64,000 bases of DNA. Source: an uncultured Muribaculaceae bacterium (GTDB taxonomy: Bacteria > Bacteroidota > Bacteroidia > Bacteroidales > Muribaculaceae). Shown piece by piece: positions 8,203-16,744 of the stretch; the first letter of the stretch is position 1, and each line of letters opens with the position of its first letter. Below the pieces are notes generated by a model. That model was not told the origin of the DNA. It worked only from the letters and a program-made list of their open reading frames with translations, and did no database searches. A program made the translations under genes and the position numbers. The stretch lies in contig CAJGDJ010000002.1 of assembly GCA_904502025.1 (NCBI GenBank), positions 1 to 64,000 on the forward strand, written 5' to 3'.

Positions 8203-8571
8203 ATGAAAATGAAAAAGATTAAATTGTTAGTGGTTTTATTGGTAACAATTTTTTTATGCGTGAATTTTGTTGCTTGTGATTGTGAATCTAAAAAAGATGA
8301 ACCAGAAGTAAATCCATTTGTTGGAACATGGAACTATAGATATGGCAAATGGGAATTTAAAGAAGATTGGACCTATAAGAGAGTTCATAATTTGTCTGCG
8401 ACTTGGTCGGAAACGAGAACCGGAACTTATACTTATAATGAAACTTCTGCTACTATTTGTTTAACAGATGATGATTCTGGTCATGCAGATATTTATATAA
8501 TACAACATTTAAGCACAAACAAAATTGTAATATATAATGAAGATTTTACATATTCTTTTACAAGAATATGA
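8203..8571 (+). CDS. Small lipoprotein, lipocalin-like
   Basis: About 122 residues. A basic start, a hydrophobic stretch and the lipobox FVAC predict a lipidated Cys near residue 17 and anchoring in the envelope. The mature part begins after an acidic linker with NPFVGTWNYRYGKWEFKEDWTY, a pattern of small lipocalin-like lipoproteins of Bacteroidales, in which 'GTW' opens the first strand and 'FxxDGTY' the next. The frame opens at an ATG at 8176, but the ATGs at 8203 or 8209 give a normal signal peptide. It lies about 50 bases past the T-run of the structured RNA. Ligand unknown. Confidence 0.7.
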   Translation: MKMKKIKLLVVLLVTIFLCVNFVACDCESKKDEPEVNPFVGTWNYRYGKWEFKEDWTYKRVHNLSATWSETRTGTYTYNETSATICLTDDDSGHADIYIIQHLSTNKIVIYNEDFTYSFTRI

Positions 8572-8721
8572 AAGTTATTTTAACAATTAGCAAGCCTCAT
8601 ACTACCTAAAACGATAACGATTTGCGATAGTAAAAATCGAAGGCTTCGCGTTTTATTGTGTCAATATATACAATCACAATTGCCAGCTAAAAAATGAACA
8701 GAAAAAGAACCACAAATTCTT

Positions 8722-9906
8722 TTATTGTTCATTTTTAGTATATTTCCACAATAAGCTTGCGATGATGAAGTATATTCCTGTGAGACACCAAAGTATTGTG
8801 TAGGGGGTTGAGACGTGGGAGAGGGTGGCTCCGTTTGAGTTGATGTTGACAAAGCCTTCTACGCCCCAAGTGGCGGGGATTATGTCGCTCAGTTGTCGCC
8901 AAGGGAAGTCCATCGCATAACGTGGCCAGGTCAATCCCGAAAGGAAAAGGAATATCAATGAAGTGAACACAATAACAAGAAAAGACGTTTCGCGTTCGCT
9001 CACAAATGCTTGCAATACCAAGCCCAAAAATGCCGAAGCAAATAAAAACGGCAATATAAACAATATTATTTCCACCATCGACCCCACATGTGGTAATCCA
9101 AACATTAGAGGAACAAAATGAAGCATATATAAAGAAAGAGGAATATATATCATTACATAACATAACGATTTGCCCAATACGGCTGCCATTGCCGGAGCTT
9201 CAATTGCAAGAGGTTCAATCACTGAATTTCGGCGACGTCGGTCGCGTGAAGTGCCACAAAGCATCACTATACCTAATATCATACTTTGCTGAATAATCAG
9301 TATCAACACCCCGGGAATAACAAATGAGGCAAAGCCTTGTGTTAAATCTCCAAGTATAAATGCTTGCGAATTTATTGCAGTTACATTCAACCCAGATGAC
9401 AGTTCTCCCACCTCATTGAGCAATGATTGCCGTTCGCTGTCTCCAATGGCAATTTGTATGTTGGTGAGAGCTTCCATAAATGAACGATAACGCATCAACA
9501 GACTCATATCATAATAAAATGGCACAACAGCTTGTTCTTTATTGGCAAGTTTACGTGAATAGTCGCTTGGAATATACATTATCCCATAACACGCTTTTTC
9601 GTTAAGCCAACGACGAGCCTCTGCCATATCCGAAGCGTATCCAACAAGTTGCATTTCGGGAGTTGCATCAGCCATTCGCACAAGTTCACGACTCTTAGGA
9701 GTGTAACTATCATCGACCACCACAAATGGCACCTCCTCAACCAATTCTTTGTTATATATCAGCGTGTAAAGAATGGGATATAGCAACGGCAAAAAAAGGA
9801 AAAACAGCATTACGCCACCATCGTGAGTTACAATATAAAACTCTCTACGCCACACACTAAATAGTGATAACCACCACGATTTGATATTTTTTATTGCCCT
9901 ATTCAT
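8722..9906 (-). CDS. ABC-2 type transporter permease, second of two
   Basis: About 394 residues from the ATG at 9906; the frame extends upstream to 9963 but that would overlap the previous gene by 46 bases. One N-terminal membrane helix (GVMLFFLFLPLLYPILYTLIY), a large extracytoplasmic domain of about 170 residues, then five helices: the layout of the YhhJ/YbhR family of ABC-2 permeases. The two adjacent permeases probably form a heterodimer that works with the HlyD and TolC proteins encoded upstream to expel drugs or lipids across both membranes. No ATPase domain is present in either permease or nearby, so it must come from elsewhere. Confidence 0.85.
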   Translation of the reverse strand: MNRAIKNIKSWWLSLFSVWRREFYIVTHDGGVMLFFLFLPLLYPILYTLIYNKELVEEVPFVVVDDSYTPKSRELVRMADATPEMQLVGYASDMAEARRWLNEKACYGIMYIPSDYSRKLANKEQAVVPFYYDMSLLMRYRSFMEALTNIQIAIGDSERQSLLNEVGELSSGLNVTAINSQAFILGDLTQGFASFVIPGVLILIIQQSMILGIVMLCGTSRDRRRRNSVIEPLAIEAPAMAAVLGKSLCYVMIYIPLSLYMLHFVPLMFGLPHVGSMVEIILFILPFLFASAFLGLVLQAFVSERETSFLVIVFTSLIFLFLSGLTWPRYAMDFPWRQLSDIIPATWGVEGFVNINSNGATLSHVSTPYTILWCLTGIYFIIASLLWKYTKNEQ

Positions 9907-9917
9907 TTTATTTTCTT

Positions 9918-11099
9918 CTATGATACATAAATCGGGGTTATACACGCTTTTTTCAATCTCCATAACATGGTCGATGCCACTAATGGGAATATAGCCAACG
10001 CAACAAAATAATATCGCGAATAATATAAAGCAATCCCATTCAATGCTTGGTCGATATATATCAAAAAATAGTATCGAACCGGGATTATATAGCTAAATAT
10101 TGCTACTGCTCCATACATATTTTCAAGTGGAAACGAAAAACCGGTAATTGAGAAAGATAATACACCAAGCAACGACACAACACTCAAAGCTAAACGCAAA
10201 TTGGGCAATAGGCAACATACAAATAATGCAAACGCTTGACATGCTACAACAAACATTACCATAGCCAATGCCATTACCCACTCCGAGCCATTTAGGGGAT
10301 AGTGATTATATCCATAAAACAATGATTGCATAAAGATTCCCACAGCAGAAAATATCACCGTGTGAGGCAACATCTTCCCCAACAATGCCACTATCATAGA
10401 TCCTCGTGCAGTCGCAAGCCATTCAATCGATGTGGCTCGCTTTATTTCCTCACATATTGAAAACGCTGTAACAAGCAGTATCATCAATGCCAAAACTCCC
10501 GCGGCAAACGAGTTGCATAAATATATTGGATAATTGCTCCAAGGATTTCCTATTGGGTGGTCCTGCACTGCAAGTGGTTGAATCAATGCTCCGGTAGCAT
10601 TATCATTCATCCCTGCCGATACGAGTTGTACTCGTGCCAATGAGCCGGTAGTGCTTACGGCAATTGTTTTGAATCCCTTAAATGTCAATGTTCCCGGAAT
10701 AAAATATGCCATATTGCAATAGTAAGATATTGAAGGGGAACGACCGGCTACTGCATCTTTTTCAAAGTCATCGGGAATGATAAAAAAACCAAAAACTTTG
10801 CCACTACGTACGGATTCAAGAGCCTCATGATAGCTATCGAGATGACTATCAATGTTGATTAACTCAGATGCTCCAAGATCGCGAATAATTTGTCGTGATA
10901 ACAATGAATTATCATGGTCAACTACAGCAGTAGGCACTTTGGTAGGTAATCCCTCATCAAGCAACGATACAAAAAAAATAGCACAACCAATGGGCACAAT
11001 TATCATCGTGAACAAATATATGGGACGACATGCAAGTCGTCGCAACTCTCTAATAAATATTGCCCTAAATCCCATAACACCACACCTATTTTGGCTCAT
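9918..11099 (-). CDS. ABC-2 type transporter permease, first of two
   Basis: 393 residues with the same plan as its downstream partner: an N-terminal helix (IYLFTMIIVPIGCAIFFVSLL), a soluble domain containing VPTAVVDHDNSLLSRQIIRDL, a typical YhhJ-type feature, and five C-terminal helices. The ATG at 11099 overlaps hlyD by 14 bases; a second ATG at 11075 (MGFRAIFIRELRRL) is just past the hlyD stop and equally credible. Third gene of a four-gene minus-strand export operon. Confidence 0.85.
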   Translation of the reverse strand: MSQNRCGVMGFRAIFIRELRRLACRPIYLFTMIIVPIGCAIFFVSLLDEGLPTKVPTAVVDHDNSLLSRQIIRDLGASELINIDSHLDSYHEALESVRSGKVFGFFIIPDDFEKDAVAGRSPSISYYCNMAYFIPGTLTFKGFKTIAVSTTGSLARVQLVSAGMNDNATGALIQPLAVQDHPIGNPWSNYPIYLCNSFAAGVLALMILLVTAFSICEEIKRATSIEWLATARGSMIVALLGKMLPHTVIFSAVGIFMQSLFYGYNHYPLNGSEWVMALAMVMFVVACQAFALFVCCLLPNLRLALSVVSLLGVLSFSITGFSFPLENMYGAVAIFSYIIPVRYYFLIYIDQALNGIALYYSRYYFVALAIFPLVASTMLWRLKKACITPIYVS

Positions 11100-12087
11100 A
11101 TATTACCGACATTCCGGGGCGTAGGTTTGGCAATGATGTCATCGGGCGAGCTTTTATCTTAAATGTGCGACTATCCCACTCTCCGGTTGCTTTTGTTGCA
11201 CGCCACACTGCATAATCGCCCATATCACGCACATAATACACCCGAGCTTTTACGTTCTTATCCCCGAGTGCAGGAATTATTATGTCAATCTCTTTCCCCA
11301 ATGATAGGTCATTGAGTAATTCCTCACGCACGTTAAATGTAACCCATTTATCTTCAGTTTGCAACACACTCATTATAGGAGCTCCAAGGGCAACTAATTC
11401 ACCACATTGAGGATATATCTCATCAACAACTCCATTACAAGGTGCAATCAAATATTGATCATTCAGAATAGCTTCTACCTCTTTTTCTCCTCCACGTGCT
11501 ACCCTTACCATTGCCGCCGCACTTTGTTTATCCTCTTGTTGTGCTCCGCTTTGAGCTAAATTGTATTGGTTCCATGCTGCATCTTCGGCAGCTTGGGCAG
11601 CCTTATAAGCGGCTTGTGCTTCATCGCGTTTTTGTGCCGACACCACACCTTGACTATAAAGCGATTCCATGCGGTTATATGTTTTTTGAGATATTTCACG
11701 TGCAGCCTGAGCTTGTAGCCAAAGGTCATGTGCCGACTGAATTGTTTGTTTTCGAGCTCCACCATCAACTTTTCGATTCTGAGCCTGTGCTACAGTAGTC
11801 ATAGCTTGGGCCTGCATCAATTTGGCTTCAACTACCGATGAATGAATATGCACAAGAGTATCGCCCGTTTTTACCGAGTCTCCCTCATTTACAAAGAATG
11901 CTTCAATACGACCGGGCAGTTTCCCCGAAATTTTTACCGTAGTAGCCTCTGCTTGCCCTTGAACAACCTCTCTTGGCTCATTGATAAGCATAAATCCCAC
12001 AATCGCTAAAAGCACCACAACCAATATTATCACTGCCAAAGAAATTATTAGCATGTTGTTTTCTCGTTTCACTTGATTTGTTTCCAT
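11086..12087 (-). CDS. HlyD family periplasmic adaptor (membrane fusion protein)
   Basis: 333 residues. One N-terminal membrane helix (about 12-33), a lipoyl-like half (ISGKLPGRIEAFFVNEGDSVKTGD), a long Gln/Ala-rich coiled-coil hairpin (about 85-205), the second lipoyl half (APCNGVVDEIYPQCGELV) and a beta-barrel with the terminal LPNLRPGMSVIYE. This is the adaptor linking the inner-membrane permeases to the TolC-type channel encoded 16 bases upstream. The LRPGM motif near the end is shared with EmrA/YhiI-type adaptors. Confidence 0.9.
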   Translation of the reverse strand: METNQVKRENNMLIISLAVIILVVVLLAIVGFMLINEPREVVQGQAEATTVKISGKLPGRIEAFFVNEGDSVKTGDTLVHIHSSVVEAKLMQAQAMTTVAQAQNRKVDGGARKQTIQSAHDLWLQAQAAREISQKTYNRMESLYSQGVVSAQKRDEAQAAYKAAQAAEDAAWNQYNLAQSGAQQEDKQSAAAMVRVARGGEKEVEAILNDQYLIAPCNGVVDEIYPQCGELVALGAPIMSVLQTEDKWVTFNVREELLNDLSLGKEIDIIIPALGDKNVKARVYYVRDMGDYAVWRATKATGEWDSRTFKIKARPMTSLPNLRPGMSVIYEPK

Positions 12088-12103
12088 ATTAATTATTCTA
12101 TTT

Positions 12104-13549
12104 TCAATACGTTAGAATTCCCAGTGTCTTTTTGAGGTAGGTGTTACAAAGTTGCACATCAATTTGAGCATCAACTTGTTCTGAATTAGCTTTAAGCCAT
12201 GCTGTTTGGGCTTCCATTACATTATCCACCGTCATTACACCCTCTTTGAATCCTATCTGTGCCTGACGTAGATTTTCATCGGCACTTTTGAGATTCTCTA
12301 CTGTCATTTTATATGTTTTTATTGCCTCCTGAGTCTTAAACAATGCCTGTTGCACCTGCAATGCAATTTTCTCTTTGGCATCGGCAAGATTTAATCGCAT
12401 AATTGTTTCTTGCGATTGAGCCGCTTTATATTTATTGTAGTTTCCTCCCCAGTGCCACAACGGAACTGTAACCATCACACCCACCGAAAATGCTCCATCA
12501 AAGCTTTTGCTAAACCCATCATACAAGTTTGGATTACTAAACGAATAAGCCCCTATAACCGACACATTAGGCAACATCGACGATAATTCTACTTTTGCTT
12601 GTTGATGAGTAATCTTTTCACCCAATTCAAGTTGACGAATATCATGACGACGAGCATAAACTAGTTCCATCTCCGTAGTTTGAGGAATCAAAGGAATTTG
12701 TGATAATGGCTTATTGTAATTTTCATCTGCCAAATGCAAGTCGCTGTTGATGGGCAAGCCACAAAGTTGAGCAAGTGCCATGCGAGAAAGGGTCAATCCA
12801 TTTTTTACTTTAGTTAAATCCACTAAAGCCTCGTTAAGACGCACATTTACTCTAAGTTGGTCGCTGGGAGTTGCAACCCCTTCAATAATCATGGCATTCA
12901 CGTTGCGATTTAATGTGTCGAGTAATGCCACATACCCCTCAGCAAGACGCATCTTAGCATCGAGCGACACAACTTGCCAATAAGCCACATCAACATTGTA
13001 TATTACATTCTCGGCATTGCCTTGTTGTTGAGCCACAGCCAATTGCTCGGCATAATCGGCGATACGATTCAATGCTACGATTTTTCCTCCCATATAAACC
13101 GGTTGCGAAAGTGTAAGGGCACCAAAAAACACATTATGAATATCAAATGTCATAGCTTCCTTTGGAATCAACGCCACCTGTTGAGGCACATATTGCCCAT
13201 CGGGCGATTTTATAGGCTCGCCTGTAATAGGATTTTTTACGATGTTGAACTCATAACTACCGGTTGCGATGTCAAACGACTTAACCGGCAACATTTGGTC
13301 AGAGTCAAACAGCGATAACTCTTTTTGGTTATAACTATATCCTCCGGAAAAGTCAAAAGCCGGCAAATAAGCAGCCCGAGCCTCCCTCTTTTTATACTTT
13401 GCACCCTCAATGCGTGTGGCATCTATAAGCATCTGCTTATTATTACGCAACGCCATTGCTCTACAAGAATCGAGCGACACATTTTCCGAGGCCGACATTA
13501 CCAGCACACACATCGCCACTACCTGCAACACATAAAACCTCAACTTCAT
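12104..13549 (-). CDS. TolC family outer-membrane efflux protein
   Basis: 481 residues from the ATG at 13549, which begins a clean signal peptide (MKLRFYVLQVVAMCVLVMSA); the open frame extends 87 codons further upstream into AT-rich non-coding-like sequence and is not used. Two OEP repeats are visible, with the first starting SLDSCRAMALRNN and the second around YARRHDIRQLELGEKITHQQ; both end in long amphipathic helices. Forms the trimeric outer-membrane channel of the export system. It is first in the operon tolC-hlyD-permease-permease and divergent from the DUF4112 gene. Confidence 0.92.
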   Translation of the reverse strand: MKLRFYVLQVVAMCVLVMSASENVSLDSCRAMALRNNKQMLIDATRIEGAKYKKREARAAYLPAFDFSGGYSYNQKELSLFDSDQMLPVKSFDIATGSYEFNIVKNPITGEPIKSPDGQYVPQQVALIPKEAMTFDIHNVFFGALTLSQPVYMGGKIVALNRIADYAEQLAVAQQQGNAENVIYNVDVAYWQVVSLDAKMRLAEGYVALLDTLNRNVNAMIIEGVATPSDQLRVNVRLNEALVDLTKVKNGLTLSRMALAQLCGLPINSDLHLADENYNKPLSQIPLIPQTTEMELVYARRHDIRQLELGEKITHQQAKVELSSMLPNVSVIGAYSFSNPNLYDGFSKSFDGAFSVGVMVTVPLWHWGGNYNKYKAAQSQETIMRLNLADAKEKIALQVQQALFKTQEAIKTYKMTVENLKSADENLRQAQIGFKEGVMTVDNVMEAQTAWLKANSEQVDAQIDVQLCNTYLKKTLGILTY

Positions 13550-13687
13550 AGTATCACATTTTTGAGTGATAACAACTTTGCTCAAGGTTTTGTTGTATTG
13601 CATAAGAGAGTTTTTGAGGTTGTAATCATTTTGGCTTGCTTTTTGTCCTTTTACTATACTGTTACATGCTTTTAGATGAAAAATCAC

Positions 13688-13695
13688 TATATTTG
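13688..13695 (+). promoter_or_regulatory. -7 box for the DUF4112 gene
   Basis: TATATTTG fits TAnnTTTG. Transcription would start near 13702, so an ATG at 13676 lies outside the message and the ATG at 13730 is the likely start. Confidence 0.5.
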
Positions 13696-13729
13696 CGATG
13701 TGTACCAATATGTAAAATATCAACCTATT

Positions 13730-14278
13730 ATGAAAAAAGAAAAACGTGAAATAGAGATTGCTTCGGTGAAGTTGCAAGAAGATATTGACAAAAAAGAAGC
13801 GACACGTCAATGGCTACAACGATCTTGGTCATACCGTTCGATATATTACCTAAAAAAATATCTTGATGACTTATATATTGACTCTATCGTTGGCTTTATT
13901 TTTCCCGGAGCAGGCGACGTGTTGAGTGCTATTATGTCTGTTCCGAGTATATATGTAGCAATAGTAAAAATAAAATCGTTGCCTCTCACACTTGCTATTA
14001 TTTACAACATTTTGGTTGACTGTTGTGTTGGAATGCTTCCTTTTTATATTGGCGATGTGTTTGATATATTTGTAAGAGCAAATAAAAAGAATTTCAATCT
14101 AATCATGGGATTTGTAGAAAACGACAAAAAGATAATCAAAGAGGTTAACCGCAAAGCAATATATATGGGAATTATGATATTATTGTTGTGTGTAGCAATC
14201 TACTTTATGATACTCTTTGTGAAATGGCAATGGGAATTAATGATGTCATTTTGGCAATGGATAGGAGGATTATTTTGA
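13730..14278 (+). CDS. DUF4112 domain membrane protein
   Basis: 182 residues. After a charged N-terminus, the segment YLDDLYIDSIVGFIFPGAGD matches the DUF4112 pattern (LD.....IG.IPG.GD); two helices lie at about 75-120 and one near the C-terminus (ILLLCVAIYFMILFVKW). The family is widespread, with no established function. The start at 13730 is chosen because the putative -7 box at 13688 lies downstream of the earlier ATG. It stands alone between the export operon and the barrel gene. Confidence 0.8.
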   Translation: MKKEKREIEIASVKLQEDIDKKEATRQWLQRSWSYRSIYYLKKYLDDLYIDSIVGFIFPGAGDVLSAIMSVPSIYVAIVKIKSLPLTLAIIYNILVDCCVGMLPFYIGDVFDIFVRANKKNFNLIMGFVENDKKIIKEVNRKAIYMGIMILLLCVAIYFMILFVKWQWELMMSFWQWIGGLF

Positions 14279-14488
14279 AAAAGTTTAATTGGCTACCTCT
14301 ATTTTAAGGTATTTTAACACTTAAATAATTAATCAAAATAATAAAAAACGTAATTTTACATAAAATTTATAAATGAAATGTATAGAATGGAACTTTTAAG
14401 GTAATAACTCTTGATGTTTCATGAAGCTTCTCTATACAAACAAAAATTAAACGCGAAATCGAAGCTTCTTTCGCAAAATACAAAATTT

Positions 14489-15217
14489 ATGAAAAAGTTC
14501 TTTTTAATGTTAGCTTTCTTGTGTGCTGGAAGCATGCTTGTACAAGCACAAATCACAACAGGTGAAAGTCAAGCTCAAACTATCAAAACAGGTAACAGAG
14601 CAGAAAAAGGTGATTTCGGTCTTTATTTAGGTGCAACCTCTACAATGTTCCAAGACTTGACAAGCATTGGAGATCTAAAAGCCCTTCCTTTGATTAACTT
14701 TAAATATATGTTTAACGACAAAGTTGAAGGTCGTTTAGGTATTGAATGGTGGAGCAAAACTACTAAAGACACAGAAGAATTTATTGAAGAAGATGTAGTG
14801 GGTACAATTACTGATAGAACATGGGGTACAAACATGAAATTCTATCCTGGTGTTGCTTATCACTTTGCAAAATCAAATGTTCTTGATGTTTATTTTGGTG
14901 GTGAACTTCCTTTTGGTTGGACAAAAGATGGCAATAGTTCAGAATCAAAAATATTAAATCAAAAATTAACATCAGAAATAAGCAACTCTCATTTCAAAAT
15001 TGGTCTTGGTGCATTCTTCGGTTTGCAAGCATACGTTTGCAATCTTCCTCTTGCAGTGGGTCTTGAGTATGGTGTGAGCACATTATGGAATGCCGGTGGA
15101 GAAACTATCTCTGCAGATGCTGATAATAATGTTACTGTTACAACTTCTGATGACGCTTTAACTTGGGAACTCGGACACCAAGCTCGTTTAACTCTTACTT
15201 ACTTCTTTAAATTATAA
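14489..15217 (+). CDS. Outer-membrane beta-barrel protein
   Basis: 242 residues from the ATG at 14489, which gives a standard signal peptide (MKKFFLMLAFLCAGSMLVQAQ); the frame runs back to 14411 without a signal-like start. The mature chain alternates short polar and hydrophobic strands (GDFGLYLGATSTMF, VEGRLGIEWWSK, KFYPGVAYHFAK, LDVYFGGELPFGW) and ends with an aromatic strand RLTLTYFFKL, ending in Leu as barrels do. An eight-stranded barrel of the OmpW/OmpA size class is likely. A lipoprotein gene follows after 5 bases, suggesting co-expression. Role unknown. Confidence 0.75.
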   Translation: MKKFFLMLAFLCAGSMLVQAQITTGESQAQTIKTGNRAEKGDFGLYLGATSTMFQDLTSIGDLKALPLINFKYMFNDKVEGRLGIEWWSKTTKDTEEFIEEDVVGTITDRTWGTNMKFYPGVAYHFAKSNVLDVYFGGELPFGWTKDGNSSESKILNQKLTSEISNSHFKIGLGAFFGLQAYVCNLPLAVGLEYGVSTLWNAGGETISADADNNVTVTTSDDALTWELGHQARLTLTYFFKL

Positions 15218-15222
15218 TTAAA

Positions 15223-15642
15223 ATGAAATTATATAAGTTATTTGCAATTTGTGCGATTGCATTATTCGCAACATCTTGTGGCTCGATAACCAAAACACAA
15301 CCTTATTCATTTGACCAAGTGCGTCTTGAAATGAATATGAATGATTTGGCTTATCTTGGCGAAGATGAAGTATCGGTTGAATATAGCACATACCTATTTG
15401 GATTAATCAAGAAAACCGAAAAAGTTAATGGAGAATTCTATAACTCATCATTACAAAAGAGATTGACTATTCCTGGTGTATATGATGCTGATTTAGAATT
15501 AGCAACCTATAAATTGGTTGAAAAATTCCCTACAGCTGATTATTTTCAAGTTGTTGTATCGTCTCACAGCAAAGACAAATTGTTCTTAGGCGATTTAAAT
15601 GTGAAAACAGCTAAAGTAAAAGCTTACAAGCTAAAAAAATAA
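15223..15642 (+). CDS. Putative lipoprotein
   Basis: 139 residues with signal MKLYKLFAICAIALFATSCG; the lipobox ATSC places the lipidated Cys at 19. The mature domain (VSVEYSTYLFGLIKKTEKVNGE) is not one I recognise. It is probably cotranscribed with the barrel protein 5 bases upstream, and the terminator at 15661 ends the unit. Confidence 0.7.
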   Translation: MKLYKLFAICAIALFATSCGSITKTQPYSFDQVRLEMNMNDLAYLGEDEVSVEYSTYLFGLIKKTEKVNGEFYNSSLQKRLTIPGVYDADLELATYKLVEKFPTADYFQVVVSSHSKDKLFLGDLNVKTAKVKAYKLKK

Positions 15643-15660
15643 TTTTAAATTATAATTAAA

Positions 15661-15700
15661 CGATAACCCTCCCACTATTTAGGGAGAGTTATCGTTTTTT
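15661..15700 (+). terminator. Intrinsic terminator
   Basis: CGATAACCCTCCC (15661-15673) pairs with GGGAGAGTTATCG (15682-15694) with one mismatch, followed by six T. It ends the barrel/lipoprotein unit. Confidence 0.9.
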
Positions 15701-15709
15701 GATATTAAA

Positions 15710-16525
15710 ATGAAGAAACTATTAAAAATAGTAAGTGCATTTTCATTGTGCTTGACATTTATTATGTGTTCAGAACCGGAATTATCAAATGTAGTGATAA
15801 AAGTTTATCCGGAAAAGGACTCATTGGTTACAGTTGAATCGGGTGATATGATTCAATATGATGTTGAAATCTCAACAATAAACGAATACGTTAAACGATT
15901 CAAAATTTTCTCGTTTGACGCATTTCAAGGTACAAAAACTTACATTGACTCTATCTGTGGAAACGACAAATCCTTAGCGTATAAATTTTATTATGAAGCT
16001 CCTGATGTTGATCGAGATAGTTTGTCAATAGAATTAAATATTGAAGCAGAAGATAATTTAGGAAATATAGCTACAATCCAACGATATTTATTAATAAAAA
16101 GTAAGAATCTCCATATTTTACAATTAGATGGAATTGTGTTATATAATCCACACGATAACAACGCAAGTGCATTGTCGTTAAATGACGTGACTCAACCTTT
16201 CATTTTTAATGAATCAGTTGACTCATTAAAGCCTGACGTTTATGTTCAATCAACCCCTGATTTTTCAAAAATAAACCTCTGCAGCAACGAACAAACAATG
16301 TTTGTTAGAAATAATTCGTTTAATTATGTTGCCGCAACAGCTCGAGGAATCAGTTCGGTATATGAAAGTTCGGTAAAAGAAAATATTATTCAAGATTTGA
16401 ATATTAATGATATTATTCTTGTAGGCTATTACAATACTGCAAAAGGTGTATTTAAGGTTAATAACATTATTCGAGACAATACAAACAGATCTTGCATTCA
16501 ATTAAGCTATAAAGAAATAAAATAA
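15710..16525 (+). CDS. Putative lipoprotein with Ig-like folds
   Basis: 271 residues; signal MKKLLKIVSAFSLCLTFIMCS with a lipobox FIMC and a lipidated Cys near residue 20. The first ~110 mature residues (VTVESGDMIQYDVEISTINEYVKRF ... LSIELNIEAEDNLGNIATI in pattern) look like a beta-sandwich domain such as those of SusE/SusF-adjacent lipoproteins, but there is no SusC/SusD pair here. The remainder is unrecognised. It starts 10 bases after the previous terminator and ends before a very strong one. Confidence 0.65.
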   Translation: MKKLLKIVSAFSLCLTFIMCSEPELSNVVIKVYPEKDSLVTVESGDMIQYDVEISTINEYVKRFKIFSFDAFQGTKTYIDSICGNDKSLAYKFYYEAPDVDRDSLSIELNIEAEDNLGNIATIQRYLLIKSKNLHILQLDGIVLYNPHDNNASALSLNDVTQPFIFNESVDSLKPDVYVQSTPDFSKINLCSNEQTMFVRNNSFNYVAATARGISSVYESSVKENIIQDLNINDIILVGYYNTAKGVFKVNNIIRDNTNRSCIQLSYKEIK

Positions 16526-16570
16526 CACTCATCTTCGTATAGTTTATCTGTTCCGGTTGGAGCAAATATA

Positions 16571-16618
16571 AAAACAGAATGTGTGCCAAAATTCTAAAAT
16601 TGGCACACATTCTGTTTT
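16571..16618. terminator. Strong hairpin terminator with a perfect 19-base stem
   Basis: 16571-16589 pairs perfectly with 16600-16618 around a 10-base loop; T/A runs at both ends mean it could work in either direction, here after the lipoprotein gene. Confidence 0.88.
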
Positions 16619-16691
16619 CCCTATTTTCATTAGTCATCATTTAGCTTGAAGAACTAATGAAGGTGCATGGGAAATAATTCAAATAAAGTTG

Positions 16692-16722
16692 TTGTATTTA
16701 TATGAAAAGTGTTGTAAATTTG
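16692..16722 (+). promoter_or_regulatory. Promoter of sdaA
   Basis: TTG at 16692-16694, a 20-base spacer and TAAATTTG at 16715-16722, 23 bases before the sdaA start codon. Confidence 0.55.
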
Positions 16723-16744
16723 AGAAAAATATAATCAAAATATT

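Noticed and set aside
12104..13810. N-terminal extension of the TolC gene to 13810
   Set aside because: The extra 87 codons lack any TolC similarity and run over AT-rich intergenic DNA; the ATG at 13549 starts a clean signal peptide.
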